The notes: generated by a model not told the origin, from the sequence alone. DNA of 64,000 nt from Leptothoe sp034932105 (GCF_034932105.1 NZ_JAYGIG010000116.1:54440-118439); one strand, 5' to 3'. Counted from the stretch's first letter, positions 50,118 through 59,055 are shown. Program-made: numbers and translations.

Positions 50118-50978
50118 CTATGCAACAGGAGTGATGCTAGCGATCACGCCGCCTTCCTTGTGAATGCGCTTGTACTCATCCGACAGTTTGTCAAAGGGCA
50201 CCATGTAAACCTTGTTCGAACGGCGGAATTTGGATACACGATTGAAGGCGTTGGAACGGTAGCTCGTCACCTCAACCCGATAGATCTTGCCGTTAGCACT
50301 AGCGCCTACACCGTGGCGAGTACGGGAAGAATCGGGAGGATTCTGGAAGGTACCACCAGCAGACAGTGGAGACAGAACCGGGGTCGCCTTAGCATTGATG
50401 ACCAATGCATTGAGGCGAGGCTTCTTACCGTTGATGCTACCTTTCAAGGAGCTACTGGAGGCACCCCGTACCAATTCGAAGGTGTGGGTAAAGCCAACCA
50501 TATTGCTAGCTTCGGTCTTATAGCCACGAATGTAAGGTACAAAGTCCTGGCCAAAGACGTTCTGATACTCATCGCTATCAATATACGAATCAATCTCGGC
50601 CTCAAAGCCACCCGCATCCAGCACGGCGCTGTGGGCCTTCATCTCAGCAAAGCTATTGGGAGCCCGGCCAAGCAGATGGCGGAAGTTGAGTTCGATATTG
50701 CGATAGCGGGGGCAGCTCTCAAAAAACCGAGCACGGTACATGTCGGACTTGGCGACTGCACGGACAAAATCCCGAACGGTTAATTCGCCACGCTTAAACT
50801 GGGATTCAGGCACCGCGAGGCGCTCGCTCTCCATCACGTAGGCATTACCTAAAACCTGTCTATAGACGGCTTTGATAATAGACTCGAGGCCCTCACTATC
50901 AAGGCCAGGAACCCACTCGACTGGAGGGGTCTCGTCGAAAAGGCTCACGCCCAATCGTGAAGCTGGTCCAAAAGCCAT
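50118..50978 (-). CDS. cpeC: Phycoerythrin rod linker CpeC
   Basis: 286 residues. The N-terminus MAFGPASRLGVSLFDETPPVEWVPG, a REP domain (~30-190) and a C-terminal CpcD domain (~225-286; FNRVSKFRRSNKVYMVPFDKLSDEYKRIHKEGGVIASI) are typical of CpeC, which joins phycoerythrin to the phycocyanin part of the rod or between hexamers. A GGAGAT site precedes the ATG. It is the first gene of the linker operon, with its own 515-nt upstream region that lacks the 40-nt element found at cpeB and pebA. Confidence 0.94.
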   Translation of the reverse strand: MAFGPASRLGVSLFDETPPVEWVPGLDSEGLESIIKAVYRQVLGNAYVMESERLAVPESQFKRGELTVRDFVRAVAKSDMYRARFFESCPRYRNIELNFRHLLGRAPNSFAEMKAHSAVLDAGGFEAEIDSYIDSDEYQNVFGQDFVPYIRGYKTEASNMVGFTHTFELVRGASSSSLKGSINGKKPRLNALVINAKATPVLSPLSAGGTFQNPPDSSRTRHGVGASANGKIYRVEVTSYRSNAFNRVSKFRRSNKVYMVPFDKLSDEYKRIHKEGGVIASITPVA

Positions 50979-51493
50979 TAATGCTATCTCCTAGACGACA
51001 ACAATGGTCTAAATAATTTATCTCAGAATGTCAAGAAGATTAGGATTGACTATGCCCTGAAAAAACTGAGCCTCTTAGTATGAACCTTCAAATCAGCGGG
51101 CAGCGGATTGTATATGTAGATTCCAAGGCAAACAGCTTAAAAAAAGTCGCACCGAAAACTAAACATGAACACTCACTAAGATTCATCTTCGTATATAACA
51201 GGAGCCTCTAATCATCAAGAATTGTGAACTGCACGACAATTACACATCTGTATTTTTGGCGGTGGTTTCATGGTTTTTCTTGAGGGTCAAAAAAGGCCCC
51301 AAACCTCTGAATTAAAAGTAGATTAGCCTCTAGTCGATGAACCAGGATAGAGCACGTCAATTGGGCAGGCTACCTCGACTGAGGATACAGAAATATACAT
51401 TTTGGGGTGCAACCTGAGACAGATGTGCATCATAAATCGAGGTTTTGCCAAGGCTGCCCCTCTAGGGTCCCTCCTAGGAATCCCGATTTATGT
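50979..51493. other. Upstream region of the cpeC operon
   Basis: No gene seen. It should contain the cpeC promoter. I looked for the TGTAACGGA element and for a TTGCACA direct repeat (the known RcaC site) and found neither. Confidence 0.5.
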
Positions 51494-52066
51494 TCAATCA
51501 GTGGCATAAAATTGACTGAGAGATTGAATCAGATGGTCGAAATAGGGATTAACTCGATTATCGTTAAGTGCTAAATTAAGCTGCTTCCGACTAGCCGTTT
51601 TAAGCGATTGTAAACCATACACCATGGCATCTAAGGGCACTTGTAGCTCCTGGTAAAGCTCCCCCATATAGTGCAAGCCCATGGGATTGGTGTAGTCCGT
51701 CCGTTGGGCTGCAATGCCGTAGCTGATGCAGCGTAGAAATTGCCAGAAATCTCGCCAGCAGGCTTCGGCGCGAACTGCCGGATAAAGACCACCTCCGGGC
51801 TCAGTAATGCCAGGAAACTGGTCGAGGACTTGGGACCGGGCCGCGTCAACAATGACGGTTGAGTGATCGCGTAGAGCACGGGCAATATCTCCGGCGGGCA
51901 TACCTGCCAGGGTGGAGTCGTCTAGATAGGCTCGTTTGTCGTCAGCCGACTGGAAAGATGCGATCGCATCTTCCCCAAACTGCCCTTGCCAGCCATCAAA
52001 ACTGACGATTCTGGCCTTCTCAATCAGCTCTTTTACCCGGGGACTGAGTTGAGCCGCCATAGACAT
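51494..52066 (-). CDS. Divergent phycobiliprotein-family protein
   Basis: 190 residues. The C-terminal part is clearly phycobiliprotein-like: GGGLYPAVRAEACWRDFWQFLRCISYGI (~91-118) aligns with the chromophore helix of phycobiliproteins and keeps Cys103 in the Cys84-type position with the following Arg-Asp. The end is YFDHLIQSLS. The N-terminal ~85 residues diverge strongly from alpha and beta subunits, so it is neither CpeA/B, CpcA/B nor a standard allophycocyanin subunit. An AAGGAGG site precedes the ATG. It could carry a bilin and serve as an assembly, terminal or sensory variant. Confidence 0.75.
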   Translation of the reverse strand: MSMAAQLSPRVKELIEKARIVSFDGWQGQFGEDAIASFQSADDKRAYLDDSTLAGMPAGDIARALRDHSTVIVDAARSQVLDQFPGITEPGGGLYPAVRAEACWRDFWQFLRCISYGIAAQRTDYTNPMGLHYMGELYQELQVPLDAMVYGLQSLKTASRKQLNLALNDNRVNPYFDHLIQSLSQFYATD

Positions 52067-52280
52067 GCCTCCTTACAAGCCAAATTAAACTCATAATTGA
52101 TTTCCTTTCCTTATATTGTGGCAGGCGGATTGCCCATGCACCCATCCGCTTCCAATCCTGCGCTAAAACCTGCTGGAAAATGCATATGATGCTCCATAGG
52201 CCCAGGCTCTGCCCATGGCCCTAATGCTCCGGTTGAGGCCTCTGCCATAGCCTGATAGCTGATTCCCCTCTTCCCAACCC

Positions 52281-52940
52281 ATGGACCTTGCCGAAATTAA
52301 AGCCCTGCTGGCAAACAGCGATTCCCAACAACGCCGCAAGGGCATTATCGCCCTCAGGGACTATGACACTGACGTGGCCAGCCCTTTATTAATCGCCCGG
52401 CAGGAGGACCCCGAATTTACCGTGCGGTCTTTTGTGGCCATGGGGCTGGGGCACAAGCGCAGTGATGCCGGGTTTGCCGCCTTGCTCACGATGATCGATG
52501 CCGACCCAGACGCCAATGTCCGGGCCGAAGCCTGCAATTCCCTATCCATGTACGGGGATGTCGCCATTCCCCAATTGGTCAGCACCTTCCATACCAATGA
52601 CAACTGGCTGATCCGACGCAGCATTCTGGCTGCCATGATTGACCTCCACAGCCCAGAACCCATGCTCGATATTTGTCTAGCGGCCATCCAGGATAAAGAC
52701 ATGACGGTGGTGAATGCGGGGATTGACCACCTCACCACCCTGGTGGACACCGAGCAAAGCGCGGCAGCCCTGGCGGCGATTTTACCCCTCAAAACAGCCG
52801 AAAGCTGGTATACCCGCATGCACGTGGCCTCTGCCCTGAAGCGATTTGACCACCCAGCCGCCCAAGCCGCCTTAATCGAACTACGCCAAGACAAACACCA
52901 TAAGGTAATCGCAGCAGCCCTAGAGGGACTGTTGCCTTGA
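52281..52940 (+). CDS. HEAT-repeat protein, bilin-lyase E/F superfamily
   Basis: 219 residues of about six HEAT-like repeats (EFTVRSFVAMGLGHKRSDAGF, ANVRAEACNSLSMYGDVAIPQL, NWLIRRSILAAMIDLHSPEPML). This is the architecture of CpcE/CpcF, CpeY/CpeZ and CpeF, though it is distinct from each of those in the window. Within this island a lyase or lyase-chaperone role is likely; the target is unknown. It is divergent from the phycobiliprotein-like gene, across a 214-nt spacer. The start is ATG at 52281. Confidence 0.75.
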   Translation: MDLAEIKALLANSDSQQRRKGIIALRDYDTDVASPLLIARQEDPEFTVRSFVAMGLGHKRSDAGFAALLTMIDADPDANVRAEACNSLSMYGDVAIPQLVSTFHTNDNWLIRRSILAAMIDLHSPEPMLDICLAAIQDKDMTVVNAGIDHLTTLVDTEQSAAALAAILPLKTAESWYTRMHVASALKRFDHPAAQAALIELRQDKHHKVIAAALEGLLP

Positions 52941-52977
52941 GGCCAGTGCTTTGAGGCCAGTGCTTTGAGGCCAGTGC
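52935..52977. repeat. Three tandem copies of a 15-mer at the HEAT gene's stop
   Basis: Copies of GAGGCCAGTGCTTT follow each other from the stop codon onward. The repeat begins in the last codons of the HEAT gene. Confidence 0.75.
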
Positions 52978-53090
52978 CCAGCGCCTGGAGCCGGGCACCT
53001 TAAACCCTGAGCAGCTGAGGTTACATCTCAGTAAGGCTAGGCAACAGGGTTTTGTGCGGAGAACATCACCGATGACCTGTAGCTACAGGT

Positions 53091-53109
53091 TGTAACGGAT
53101 AATTAGCAC
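53091..53109 (+). promoter_or_regulatory. Partial match to the cpeB/pebA element
   Basis: TGTAACGGA is identical to the element's first nine bases, then it diverges (TAATTAGCAC). It lies 234 nt before the S-type lyase start and lacks the rAGACwT half. The rest of the gap 52941-53324 holds nothing else notable. Confidence 0.3.
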
Positions 53110-53324
53110 CCCCTGGGACAGAACTGTAGAGTCTGCTACAACCCCTAAGCTGGGGCTCTGTTAGTTTGGCTTGGATACATTGGACAACCTAAAGTTGCCA
53201 TGCTTAATAAAGGCTTTATTGCTGTTTCAAGGGATTTTCGCTACCTTAAATGTAAATAAATATAAACTTGTTCCGTCATAGCTTGCGCTCAGGCACTTTA
53301 TCTAAACTTAAGGTTCTAAATTCT

Positions 53325-53858
53325 ATGTCGTCATCTGTGATTACCACCTCCACTGCAGCATTAGAAACCCTGGCCGTTAGCTTTTTTGAGCGGTCAGTGG
53401 GGCAGTGGAATTCCAAACGTCGTTACTACACCCTTAAAAATGGTGAAACCCAAGAAGTGGTCAGCGACCTCACCATTGAATTTCTAGACCATGGACATCC
53501 CACCCTGGTGGATCTGGCGGACACCCATGGGGTAGAAGAGGCCCTGATCTGTGGCATTCAGTTTGCTTGGGAAAGTCACTACATTAGCCCCAGTCGCAAG
53601 CAGTCCACCGGCTCCACAGCCTTTGGCATTTACGGCAACACGCTCTATCGCGACCGGGGTTTTGCCACCCCCAAACCAGTGGTGGCTAGCTATGAATTTC
53701 GCGATCGCAACACCATGCAACTCCACACTGAATACAGCGGCTCCGTCTTTGACGAAGAACTCAAGCTGATCGGTGAAAACTACCGCACTCGCCAAACCAT
53801 CATTTCCCGCGCTGGTGAGGAAATCATGATCGGTCAATATCTAGAAACCAGGGCGTAA
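53325..53858 (+). CDS. S-type bilin lyase (CpcS/CpeS family, CpeU-like)
   Basis: About 177 residues. The fold signature begins ALETLAVSFFERSVGQWNSKRRYYTL (~12-38), then TIEFLDHGHPTLVDLADTHGVEEALICGIQFAWESHY, and ends LIGENYRTRQTIISRAGEEIMIGQYLETR. This belongs to the CpcS/CpeS lipocalin-type lyases but differs from cpeS at 46312. The ATG at 53325 is used; the longer frame from 53268 adds 19 unlikely residues. It might serve a phycoerythrin site not covered by CpeS, CpeT, CpeF or CpeYZ, for example CpeA Cys138. That is inference. Confidence 0.8.
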   Translation: MSSSVITTSTAALETLAVSFFERSVGQWNSKRRYYTLKNGETQEVVSDLTIEFLDHGHPTLVDLADTHGVEEALICGIQFAWESHYISPSRKQSTGSTAFGIYGNTLYRDRGFATPKPVVASYEFRDRNTMQLHTEYSGSVFDEELKLIGENYRTRQTIISRAGEEIMIGQYLETRA

Positions 53859-53873
53859 ATTAATTAGACGCAG

Positions 53874-53922
53874 GGTGGGCACCGCCCACCAGAAATTTTG
53901 CGGAGGGTGAGCACCGCCCATC
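53874..53922. repeat. Two tandem GGTGGGCACCGCCCACC-type palindromes
   Basis: A perfect 17-nt palindrome-type unit (53874-53890) and a diverged copy (53906-53922) lie between convergent genes. This resembles small interspersed repeats of cyanobacteria and may act as a 3' stem for both genes. Confidence 0.65.
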
Positions 53923-53966
53923 AGACCATACTTACATTGATGGGCCGAATTAATGGGCCGACCTGC

Positions 53967-54815
53967 TTACCCCGCCGCCCCATCCACATCTAAACTCCGA
54001 CGGGTGGTATTCCGAGTCAGACCGTTCCACACATCCAGCTCATTAGATGAGCGCCCTAACAGTTGTGCCCTAGAGTTTTTGGTTAGCCCTTGGGCCATCG
54101 TAAAGTCGGCTCCAGCGATACTCGCTACCATGTCAAACTCAACACCAGTGAGGTCACTCGCCCGCAGATCGGCCCGTTGCAGTTCAGTGCCGCCAACTCG
54201 GGCATTGCGCAAACTGGCCCCAGTGAGAAAGGCCCGTTGCAAATTAGCACCGCTCAAACTGGCCCCATCCAAGATCGCCCCGGTCAAATCAGCCCCACTC
54301 AGATAGGTGCCCATGAGCTTAGCCCCCCGCAGATTAACCCCCCGCAGATAGGCCGTATTCAAAAACTCACCATTCAGTACAGCCTCTGGACCCACCGCAC
54401 CAGAACTTTTGTAGCGAAAGTCCTCCGGCCACTGGGTATGGTCATCGTAAAGGGCAATCTTTAACCTAGCGTCCGTTAATACTGCACCACTCAAGTTAGC
54501 CCCCCGCAGGTCAGCCCGATGGAGAAATGCTCCGGTCAGATCAGCCCCGCTTAAATCTGCCTTGCTCAGCTCAACACCTCGCAAATCTGCCTGCTGTAGT
54601 TGAGCGCCGGTCAGCATTGCCCCAGCTAGATTAGCGCCAATCAAGGTTACCCCTTGTAAACAGCTATGGGTCAGATTTGCCGCCGACAAATTGACTCGGT
54701 ACAAATCAAACCCGCGCAGATCTTTGCCAGAGAGATCAGCCCCCGACAAATCACAGTTTACTGATAGGCGTTCTAGCAAAGACGCATCTAAACTTAGAGT
54801 TTCAGGATGGCTCAT
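53967..54815 (-). CDS. Pentapeptide-repeat protein
   Basis: 282 residues. About 35 tandem A(D/N)LxG-type pentapeptides run from ~25 to ~240 (LSGADLSGKDLRGFDLYRVN, LRGANLSGAVLTDARL), interrupted by a short non-repeat segment at ~110-145 (HTQWPEDFRYKSSGAVGPEAVLNGE). The repeats form a right-handed quadrilateral beta helix. There is no signal peptide. It is on the opposite strand between two S-type lyase genes. The function is unknown. Confidence 0.9.
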   Translation of the reverse strand: MSHPETLSLDASLLERLSVNCDLSGADLSGKDLRGFDLYRVNLSAANLTHSCLQGVTLIGANLAGAMLTGAQLQQADLRGVELSKADLSGADLTGAFLHRADLRGANLSGAVLTDARLKIALYDDHTQWPEDFRYKSSGAVGPEAVLNGEFLNTAYLRGVNLRGAKLMGTYLSGADLTGAILDGASLSGANLQRAFLTGASLRNARVGGTELQRADLRASDLTGVEFDMVASIAGADFTMAQGLTKNSRAQLLGRSSNELDVWNGLTRNTTRRSLDVDGAAG

Positions 54816-54930
54816 AGATAGCTAAACTTTCTAGATAGATAATGATTTAAAGGTGTTCTTTAAAGTCAGTGTAACAGTGCCCCTGAACACATTTCTGAGC
54901 AAAAATCTACATTAATACGGACCATAGCCC

Positions 54931-55521
54931 ATGTCATTTCAATCTCCCATGACCATGATGGACTTCTTTCGCAAAAGCGAAGGCATCTGGTTTATTCAGC
55001 GAGCCGTGCATCATTTTGACTCGGTGACCGATGAATCGGGAGAATCCAATCTGATTGTGGATGTGATTGAGGCCCAGGATCCGCGCATTGTGGAAATTTG
55101 CCAAAGCCAGGGGGTGGATCCGAGCAAAGCGGCTGGCGGAGCCCAGTTTTCCTGGCAATCAAATACCAAAGAATTTACCTACAATTCTGATTACGCCGCT
55201 ATTCTGGTGGATGTTCCCAACGCCGATCAGGGCCTTACAGGCCAGCTCCTGAGGGACCGGGGCTATGTGGAAAATAGGCCCGTGGTCGGACGCTATGGGT
55301 TTGCTGATGACGGCGTTTTGACCATCGACAACGAGTATGACAAAAACCAGGGGCAAGAACGCTGCTGGTTCCTCTCAGAGGATTTTCGGGTGCGGGTCAG
55401 TTCAGCTCGCCTGGCCAATGGCATTAATCTGATCGCCTATTGCTCAGAGCGCCGGTTTGTCACCCAGGATGACTTGGCCAAAATGGTAACAGCCAATACG
55501 GCAAAATTACGTGCAGAGTGA
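54931..55521 (+). CDS. S-type bilin lyase (CpcS/CpeS family)
   Basis: 196 residues. It starts with MTMMDFFRKSEGIWFIQRAVHHFD, then SGESNLIVDVIEAQDPRIVEICQSQGVDP and a C-terminal ERCWFLSEDFRVRVSSARL block, all typical of CpcS/CpeS lyases. These attach bilins to the Cys82/84-type site of phycocyanin beta, allophycocyanin or phycoerythrin. It is the third S-type lyase in the island. pebA follows 114 nt downstream on the same strand, and the 40-nt element begins one base past this gene's stop codon, so pebAB have their own promoter. Confidence 0.85.
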   Translation: MSFQSPMTMMDFFRKSEGIWFIQRAVHHFDSVTDESGESNLIVDVIEAQDPRIVEICQSQGVDPSKAAGGAQFSWQSNTKEFTYNSDYAAILVDVPNADQGLTGQLLRDRGYVENRPVVGRYGFADDGVLTIDNEYDKNQGQERCWFLSEDFRVRVSSARLANGINLIAYCSERRFVTQDDLAKMVTANTAKLRAE

Positions 55522-55561
55522 TGTAACGGAATGTATCTTTGTCTCTAACAATGAAGACATG
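55522..55561 (+). promoter_or_regulatory. Conserved 40-nt element upstream of pebA (candidate CpeR-dependent site)
   Basis: TGTAACGGAATGTATCTTT, 13 nt, then AAGACATG. The core and spacing are the same as at both cpeB copies. It begins 114 nt before the pebA ATG. Confidence 0.75.
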
Positions 55562-55635
55562 TCCCTCAGATATCTCCTATGCTGCAAGTGGCAGACGGTA
55601 TCTGTCACATCCGTTATAAATTAAGGCGAAGACAA

Positions 55636-56364
55636 ATGTACCGCCCTTTTCTAGAGCATTTAGAAGCTGCATTAAAAAAGAGATTTGAACTTCAACCACG
55701 GGCTATTCCGGAAGGGTTAGAGTGTCAAATTAGCGAACGAGGGCGGAACCCAGCATCGATTCAAAGCTGGTGCTACCAGTCACCTGAATTAAGAAAGATT
55801 CGCTATACCTATATTGATGCGGGTAAAGGCGCACAGATATTTAATGGGGTGCTCTATCCCAACCACTGTTACGACGTGCCCCTTTTGGGAATTGACTTTT
55901 TGTCCTTTGGTAAGGTCAAAAATTTAATTGTGCTCGATTTTCAGCCCCTGTTCCAGGACGAAGCCTACGAAGCGAAGTACCTCATGCCCCTGAAGGCGAT
56001 TCGCGACAACTATGCTGAATTGGCCCAGGGACTGGAAATGAAGTTCTATGATGCCAATCAATACTTTTCAAAGTACCTATTGTTTGCCAAAACAGATACA
56101 GATAGCGTGTCTACCCGAGTATTAGCCGCTTTTAAAGAGTATCTAGACCTCTATTGGCAAATATTGGCGGAGGCTGAGCCCCTCACGACGGATGAGGAGA
56201 TCGCTCGGGTGAAGAAAGCACAGATCGACTACGATCAGTACAGTGCCGAGCGTGACCCCGCCCACGGTCTATTTACCAGTTACTTTGGTTCGGAGTGGGC
56301 CGATCGCTTCCTCTATGAATTTCTGTTTGAGGATGCTGTTCCTGTTACTGTCAAGGCCCACTAG
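55636..56364 (+). CDS. pebA: 15,16-dihydrobiliverdin:ferredoxin oxidoreductase PebA
   Basis: About 242 residues of the ferredoxin-dependent bilin reductase family. It starts MYRPFLEHLEAALKKRFELQP; IQSWCYQSPELRKIRYTYIDAG (~38-60), LLGIDFLSFGKVKNLIVLDFQPL (~90-112) and AERDPAHGLFTSYFGSEWADRFLYEFLF (~200-228) match PebA rather than PebB. It reduces biliverdin IXa to 15,16-dihydrobiliverdin, which is handed to PebB. The ATG at 55636 with an AAGG site is preferred to an upstream in-frame start at 55579. Confidence 0.9.
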   Translation: MYRPFLEHLEAALKKRFELQPRAIPEGLECQISERGRNPASIQSWCYQSPELRKIRYTYIDAGKGAQIFNGVLYPNHCYDVPLLGIDFLSFGKVKNLIVLDFQPLFQDEAYEAKYLMPLKAIRDNYAELAQGLEMKFYDANQYFSKYLLFAKTDTDSVSTRVLAAFKEYLDLYWQILAEAEPLTTDEEIARVKKAQIDYDQYSAERDPAHGLFTSYFGSEWADRFLYEFLFEDAVPVTVKAH

Positions 56365-56452
56365 TCAAGGCCCACTAGAACCCCACCCGGTATTCCGGAC
56401 AGTCCAAAAATCTTAAAGGGTAGCCCTAAGGGCTGCCCTTACTGTTATCCCC

Positions 56453-57196
56453 ATGACCCTATATCAACCGTTTTTAGACTATGCGATCGCCACCCTCCAA
56501 GATCGCCTAGACCTATCCCCCTACCCAATTCCAGCTGGGTTTGAGAGCAACAGTGCCACCACCGGCAAGGGCAAGCGTGAAGTGACTGTACTCACTACCA
56601 GTCATGGCTTTTCCTCCCCCAAGCTGAGGCAAATCCGAGCAGCCCATGTGCAAGCTGGCGAAGGTTTGCAGGTGCTGAACTTTGTCATTTTTCCCCGGCT
56701 AGAGTATGACCTGCCTTTTTTTGGCGGCGACTTAGTCACCCTGCCCGGGGGACACCTGATCGCCATTGACATGCAGCCCCTATTCCGCGACAGCGCCGAC
56801 TACCAGGCCCGCTACAGCGATCCGATCATGCCCATGTTTGAGCGCTACCAACAGGTCTTACCCTGGGGCGGCGATTTCCCAGAAGAGGCCCAGCCCTTCT
56901 TTTCCCCGGCGTTTCTGTGGACCCGACCCACCGAGCTAGAGTCAGTCACCACCCACGTCTTTAACGCCTTCAAGGATTACCTGGAGGCCTACCTTGGCTT
57001 TGTGGAACAAGCCCAGCCCGTGACCGACCCAGGGCAGCTCAAAGGCATTGAAGCAGCTCAGCTCAGTTATATTCGATATCGGGCCGAGAAAGACCCCGCC
57101 CGGGGCATGCTCACCCGCTATTACGGGGCCGAATGGACCGAAGAATATATCCATGGCTTTTTGTTCGACTTAGAACGTCACTTACAAGCGGCCTAA
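56453..57196 (+). CDS. pebB: Phycoerythrobilin:ferredoxin oxidoreductase PebB
   Basis: 247 residues of the same family. LRQIRAAHVQAGEGLQVLNFVIFP, LPFFGGDLVTLPGGHLIAIDMQPLF (~85-110) and AEKDPARGMLTRYYGAEWTEEYIHGFLFDLE are typical of PebB. It converts 15,16-dihydrobiliverdin to phycoerythrobilin, the chromophore for CpeA/CpeB. It lies 88 nt behind pebA in the same operon. The start is ATG at 56453. Confidence 0.92.
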   Translation: MTLYQPFLDYAIATLQDRLDLSPYPIPAGFESNSATTGKGKREVTVLTTSHGFSSPKLRQIRAAHVQAGEGLQVLNFVIFPRLEYDLPFFGGDLVTLPGGHLIAIDMQPLFRDSADYQARYSDPIMPMFERYQQVLPWGGDFPEEAQPFFSPAFLWTRPTELESVTTHVFNAFKDYLEAYLGFVEQAQPVTDPGQLKGIEAAQLSYIRYRAEKDPARGMLTRYYGAEWTEEYIHGFLFDLERHLQAA

Positions 57197-57777
57197 CGCT
57201 ATTCATGGCCAAATGGATAGCCTGAATAACAACTCAAGCTTTCAATCGTCCAATGCATAGATAAAGCATAACAACATAGCTTTTTCTTGTTCTTTGGATT
57301 GATATTTTTGGATTGACAGAACGCTAAATCCATGGATTCAAAAGGAAAGAACCTCTTATCCCGATGGATTCTCTATTGCGGCCAACTAAATGGGCGTAAT
57401 TTTGCCCATTCTGTCTGTTACCAACTCCCCATAACCCTTATAATTCGTAATGTATTGTGGCCCCGTCGCAGTATATAAAATAGACTGATGGCTTTTCGCA
57501 GACAGGTTTGCAGCTATCTTTAGCAGAAGGCAAATGAATCTGTTGCTAAGGGTGAAGTTTCTTTAACTTTGTTAGATTCTTTCCCTATTCGCTTTAATCT
57601 TCAAATTGGGGAGAGCGAAGTTTGCTGAGATGATTCATGGCTTCTGTAAAGTCGTTTCAAATTGTCTGCATTCGCCTATCTATTTTGAAACTGTTTTTTA
57701 TGCAGTTGCTTGACGGGTTCTCGTCCCCACTTTTTTGGAAACTTACTTCGACGAATCAAATTTAGGAGAGTCAATCT
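57197..57777. other. Upstream region of the cpc operon
   Basis: No gene seen. A small stem (AATGGGC / GCCCATT, 57387-57408) lies within it. A long leader is normal for cpcB. The 40-nt element of cpeB and pebA is not present. Confidence 0.5.
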
Positions 57778-58296
57778 ATGTTTGATGCGTTTGCTAAGGT
57801 CGTCTCCCAGGCTGATGCAAGAGGCGAATATCTCAGCAGTGCTCAATTGGATGCTTTGTCAGCCATGGTGGCTGACAGCAATAAGCGGATGGATGCGGTC
57901 AACCGCATCACCAGCAATGCTTCCGCTATCGTGACGAATGCCGCTCGCTCCCTGTTTGCCGAGCAGCCTTCTCTAATCGCTCCCGGTGGTAATGCCTACA
58001 CTAGCCGCCGTAATGCTGCTTGCTTGCGCGATATGGAAATCATCCTGCGCTATGTAACTTACGCTGTGTTCACAGGCGATGCTAGTGTGCTCGACGATCG
58101 TTGCTTGAACGGTCTACGGGAAACTTATCTTGCCTTGGGTACTCCCGGTGCATCTGTGGCCATTGGCGTTCAGAAAATGAAGGAAGCTGCCCTTGCGATC
58201 GCTAACGATTCAAATGGCATTACTCCTGGTAACTGCAGCAGCCTCATGGCTGAGATTGCTGTTTACTTCGATCGCGCAGCTGCAGCTGTTGCCTAA
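57778..58296 (+). CDS. cpcB: C-phycocyanin beta subunit
   Basis: 172 residues with the phycocyanin-beta start MFDAFAKVVSQADARGEYLS. Cys82 is in AACLRD and a second bilin cysteine is near 153 (GNCSSLMAEI). The absence of Cys at the 48/59-type positions (ASAIV) separates it from CpeB. It forms the inner rod hexamers. AGGAGAG lies 10 nt before the ATG. cpcA follows after 132 nt. Confidence 0.96.
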   Translation: MFDAFAKVVSQADARGEYLSSAQLDALSAMVADSNKRMDAVNRITSNASAIVTNAARSLFAEQPSLIAPGGNAYTSRRNAACLRDMEIILRYVTYAVFTGDASVLDDRCLNGLRETYLALGTPGASVAIGVQKMKEAALAIANDSNGITPGNCSSLMAEIAVYFDRAAAAVA

Positions 58297-58428
58297 GTTG
58301 ACTTTCTAAGTACCTAAATTTAAGCGTTCTTAGTGAGTTTGGTATTTGACAGATCAAGAGAGTTCTCTAATCGCCTGCTTTCTTTTTCTGTCGGTCTATT
58401 TTAGAAACTTTGGGAGATATCTCAAGCA

Positions 58429-58917
58429 ATGAAAACCCCTCTGACCGAAGCAGTGTCTACTGCTGATTCGCAAGGTCGTTTCCTCAGTTCCACTGAAATC
58501 CAGTCTGCATTTGGCCGTTTCCAGCGTGCAGGTGCTTGTTTGGAAGCAGCTAAAGGTCTTTCTGCTAAGGCTGATAGCCTATGCTCTGGCGCTGCCAATG
58601 CTGTTTATAGCAAGTTCCCTTACACCACTTCTACGCCTGGTCCTACCTATGCGTCTGATCAAGTGGGTAAAGACAAGTGTGTTCGTGACGTTGGTTACTA
58701 CCTACGTATGGTTACCTACTGCCTAATCACGGGTGGTACCGGTCCCATGGATGAGTACTTGGTAGCTGGCCTAGATGAGATCAACCGTGCTTACGAGTTG
58801 TCTCCTAGCTGGTATATCGAAGCATTGAAGTACATCAAAGCTAGCCACGGTTTAAGTGGTCAGGCTGCGACTGAAGCCAATGCTTATATCGATTATGCTA
58901 TCAACGCTCTAAGTTAG
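58429..58917 (+). CDS. cpcA: C-phycocyanin alpha subunit
   Basis: 162 residues, full length. It starts MKTPLTEAVSTADSQGRFLS, has the single bilin cysteine at 84 (KCVRDVGYYLRM) and GGTGPMDEYLVAGLDEINRAYELS. GGGAGA precedes the ATG. It is followed by cpcE and cpcF with no rod-linker gene between, unlike the common cpcBACD order. Confidence 0.97.
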   Translation: MKTPLTEAVSTADSQGRFLSSTEIQSAFGRFQRAGACLEAAKGLSAKADSLCSGAANAVYSKFPYTTSTPGPTYASDQVGKDKCVRDVGYYLRMVTYCLITGGTGPMDEYLVAGLDEINRAYELSPSWYIEALKYIKASHGLSGQAATEANAYIDYAINALS

Positions 58918-59055
58918 TTGAAGCTTTAGCCTGTAGCAAGATTGTCTGCATTGGTTAGGTTTTAATTATTGCCCAGAGGTATTTGTGAGCGCCCACCAGC
59001 GTTTGCCTTTGCCTCTGGGTTTGTTTTTATGTGGGCTGTAGCCTGAAATGAGGTG

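Noticed and set aside
53091..53109. A fourth full copy of the 40-nt cpe/peb element
   Set aside because: Only the first nine bases match; the CTTT block and the rAGACwT half at the right spacing are missing.
57778..58917. Possible phycoerythrocyanin or a third phycoerythrin pair
   Set aside because: The beta subunit lacks Cys at the 48/59-type positions and the alpha subunit has only one bilin cysteine at 84. cpcE/cpcF follow, so this is phycocyanin.
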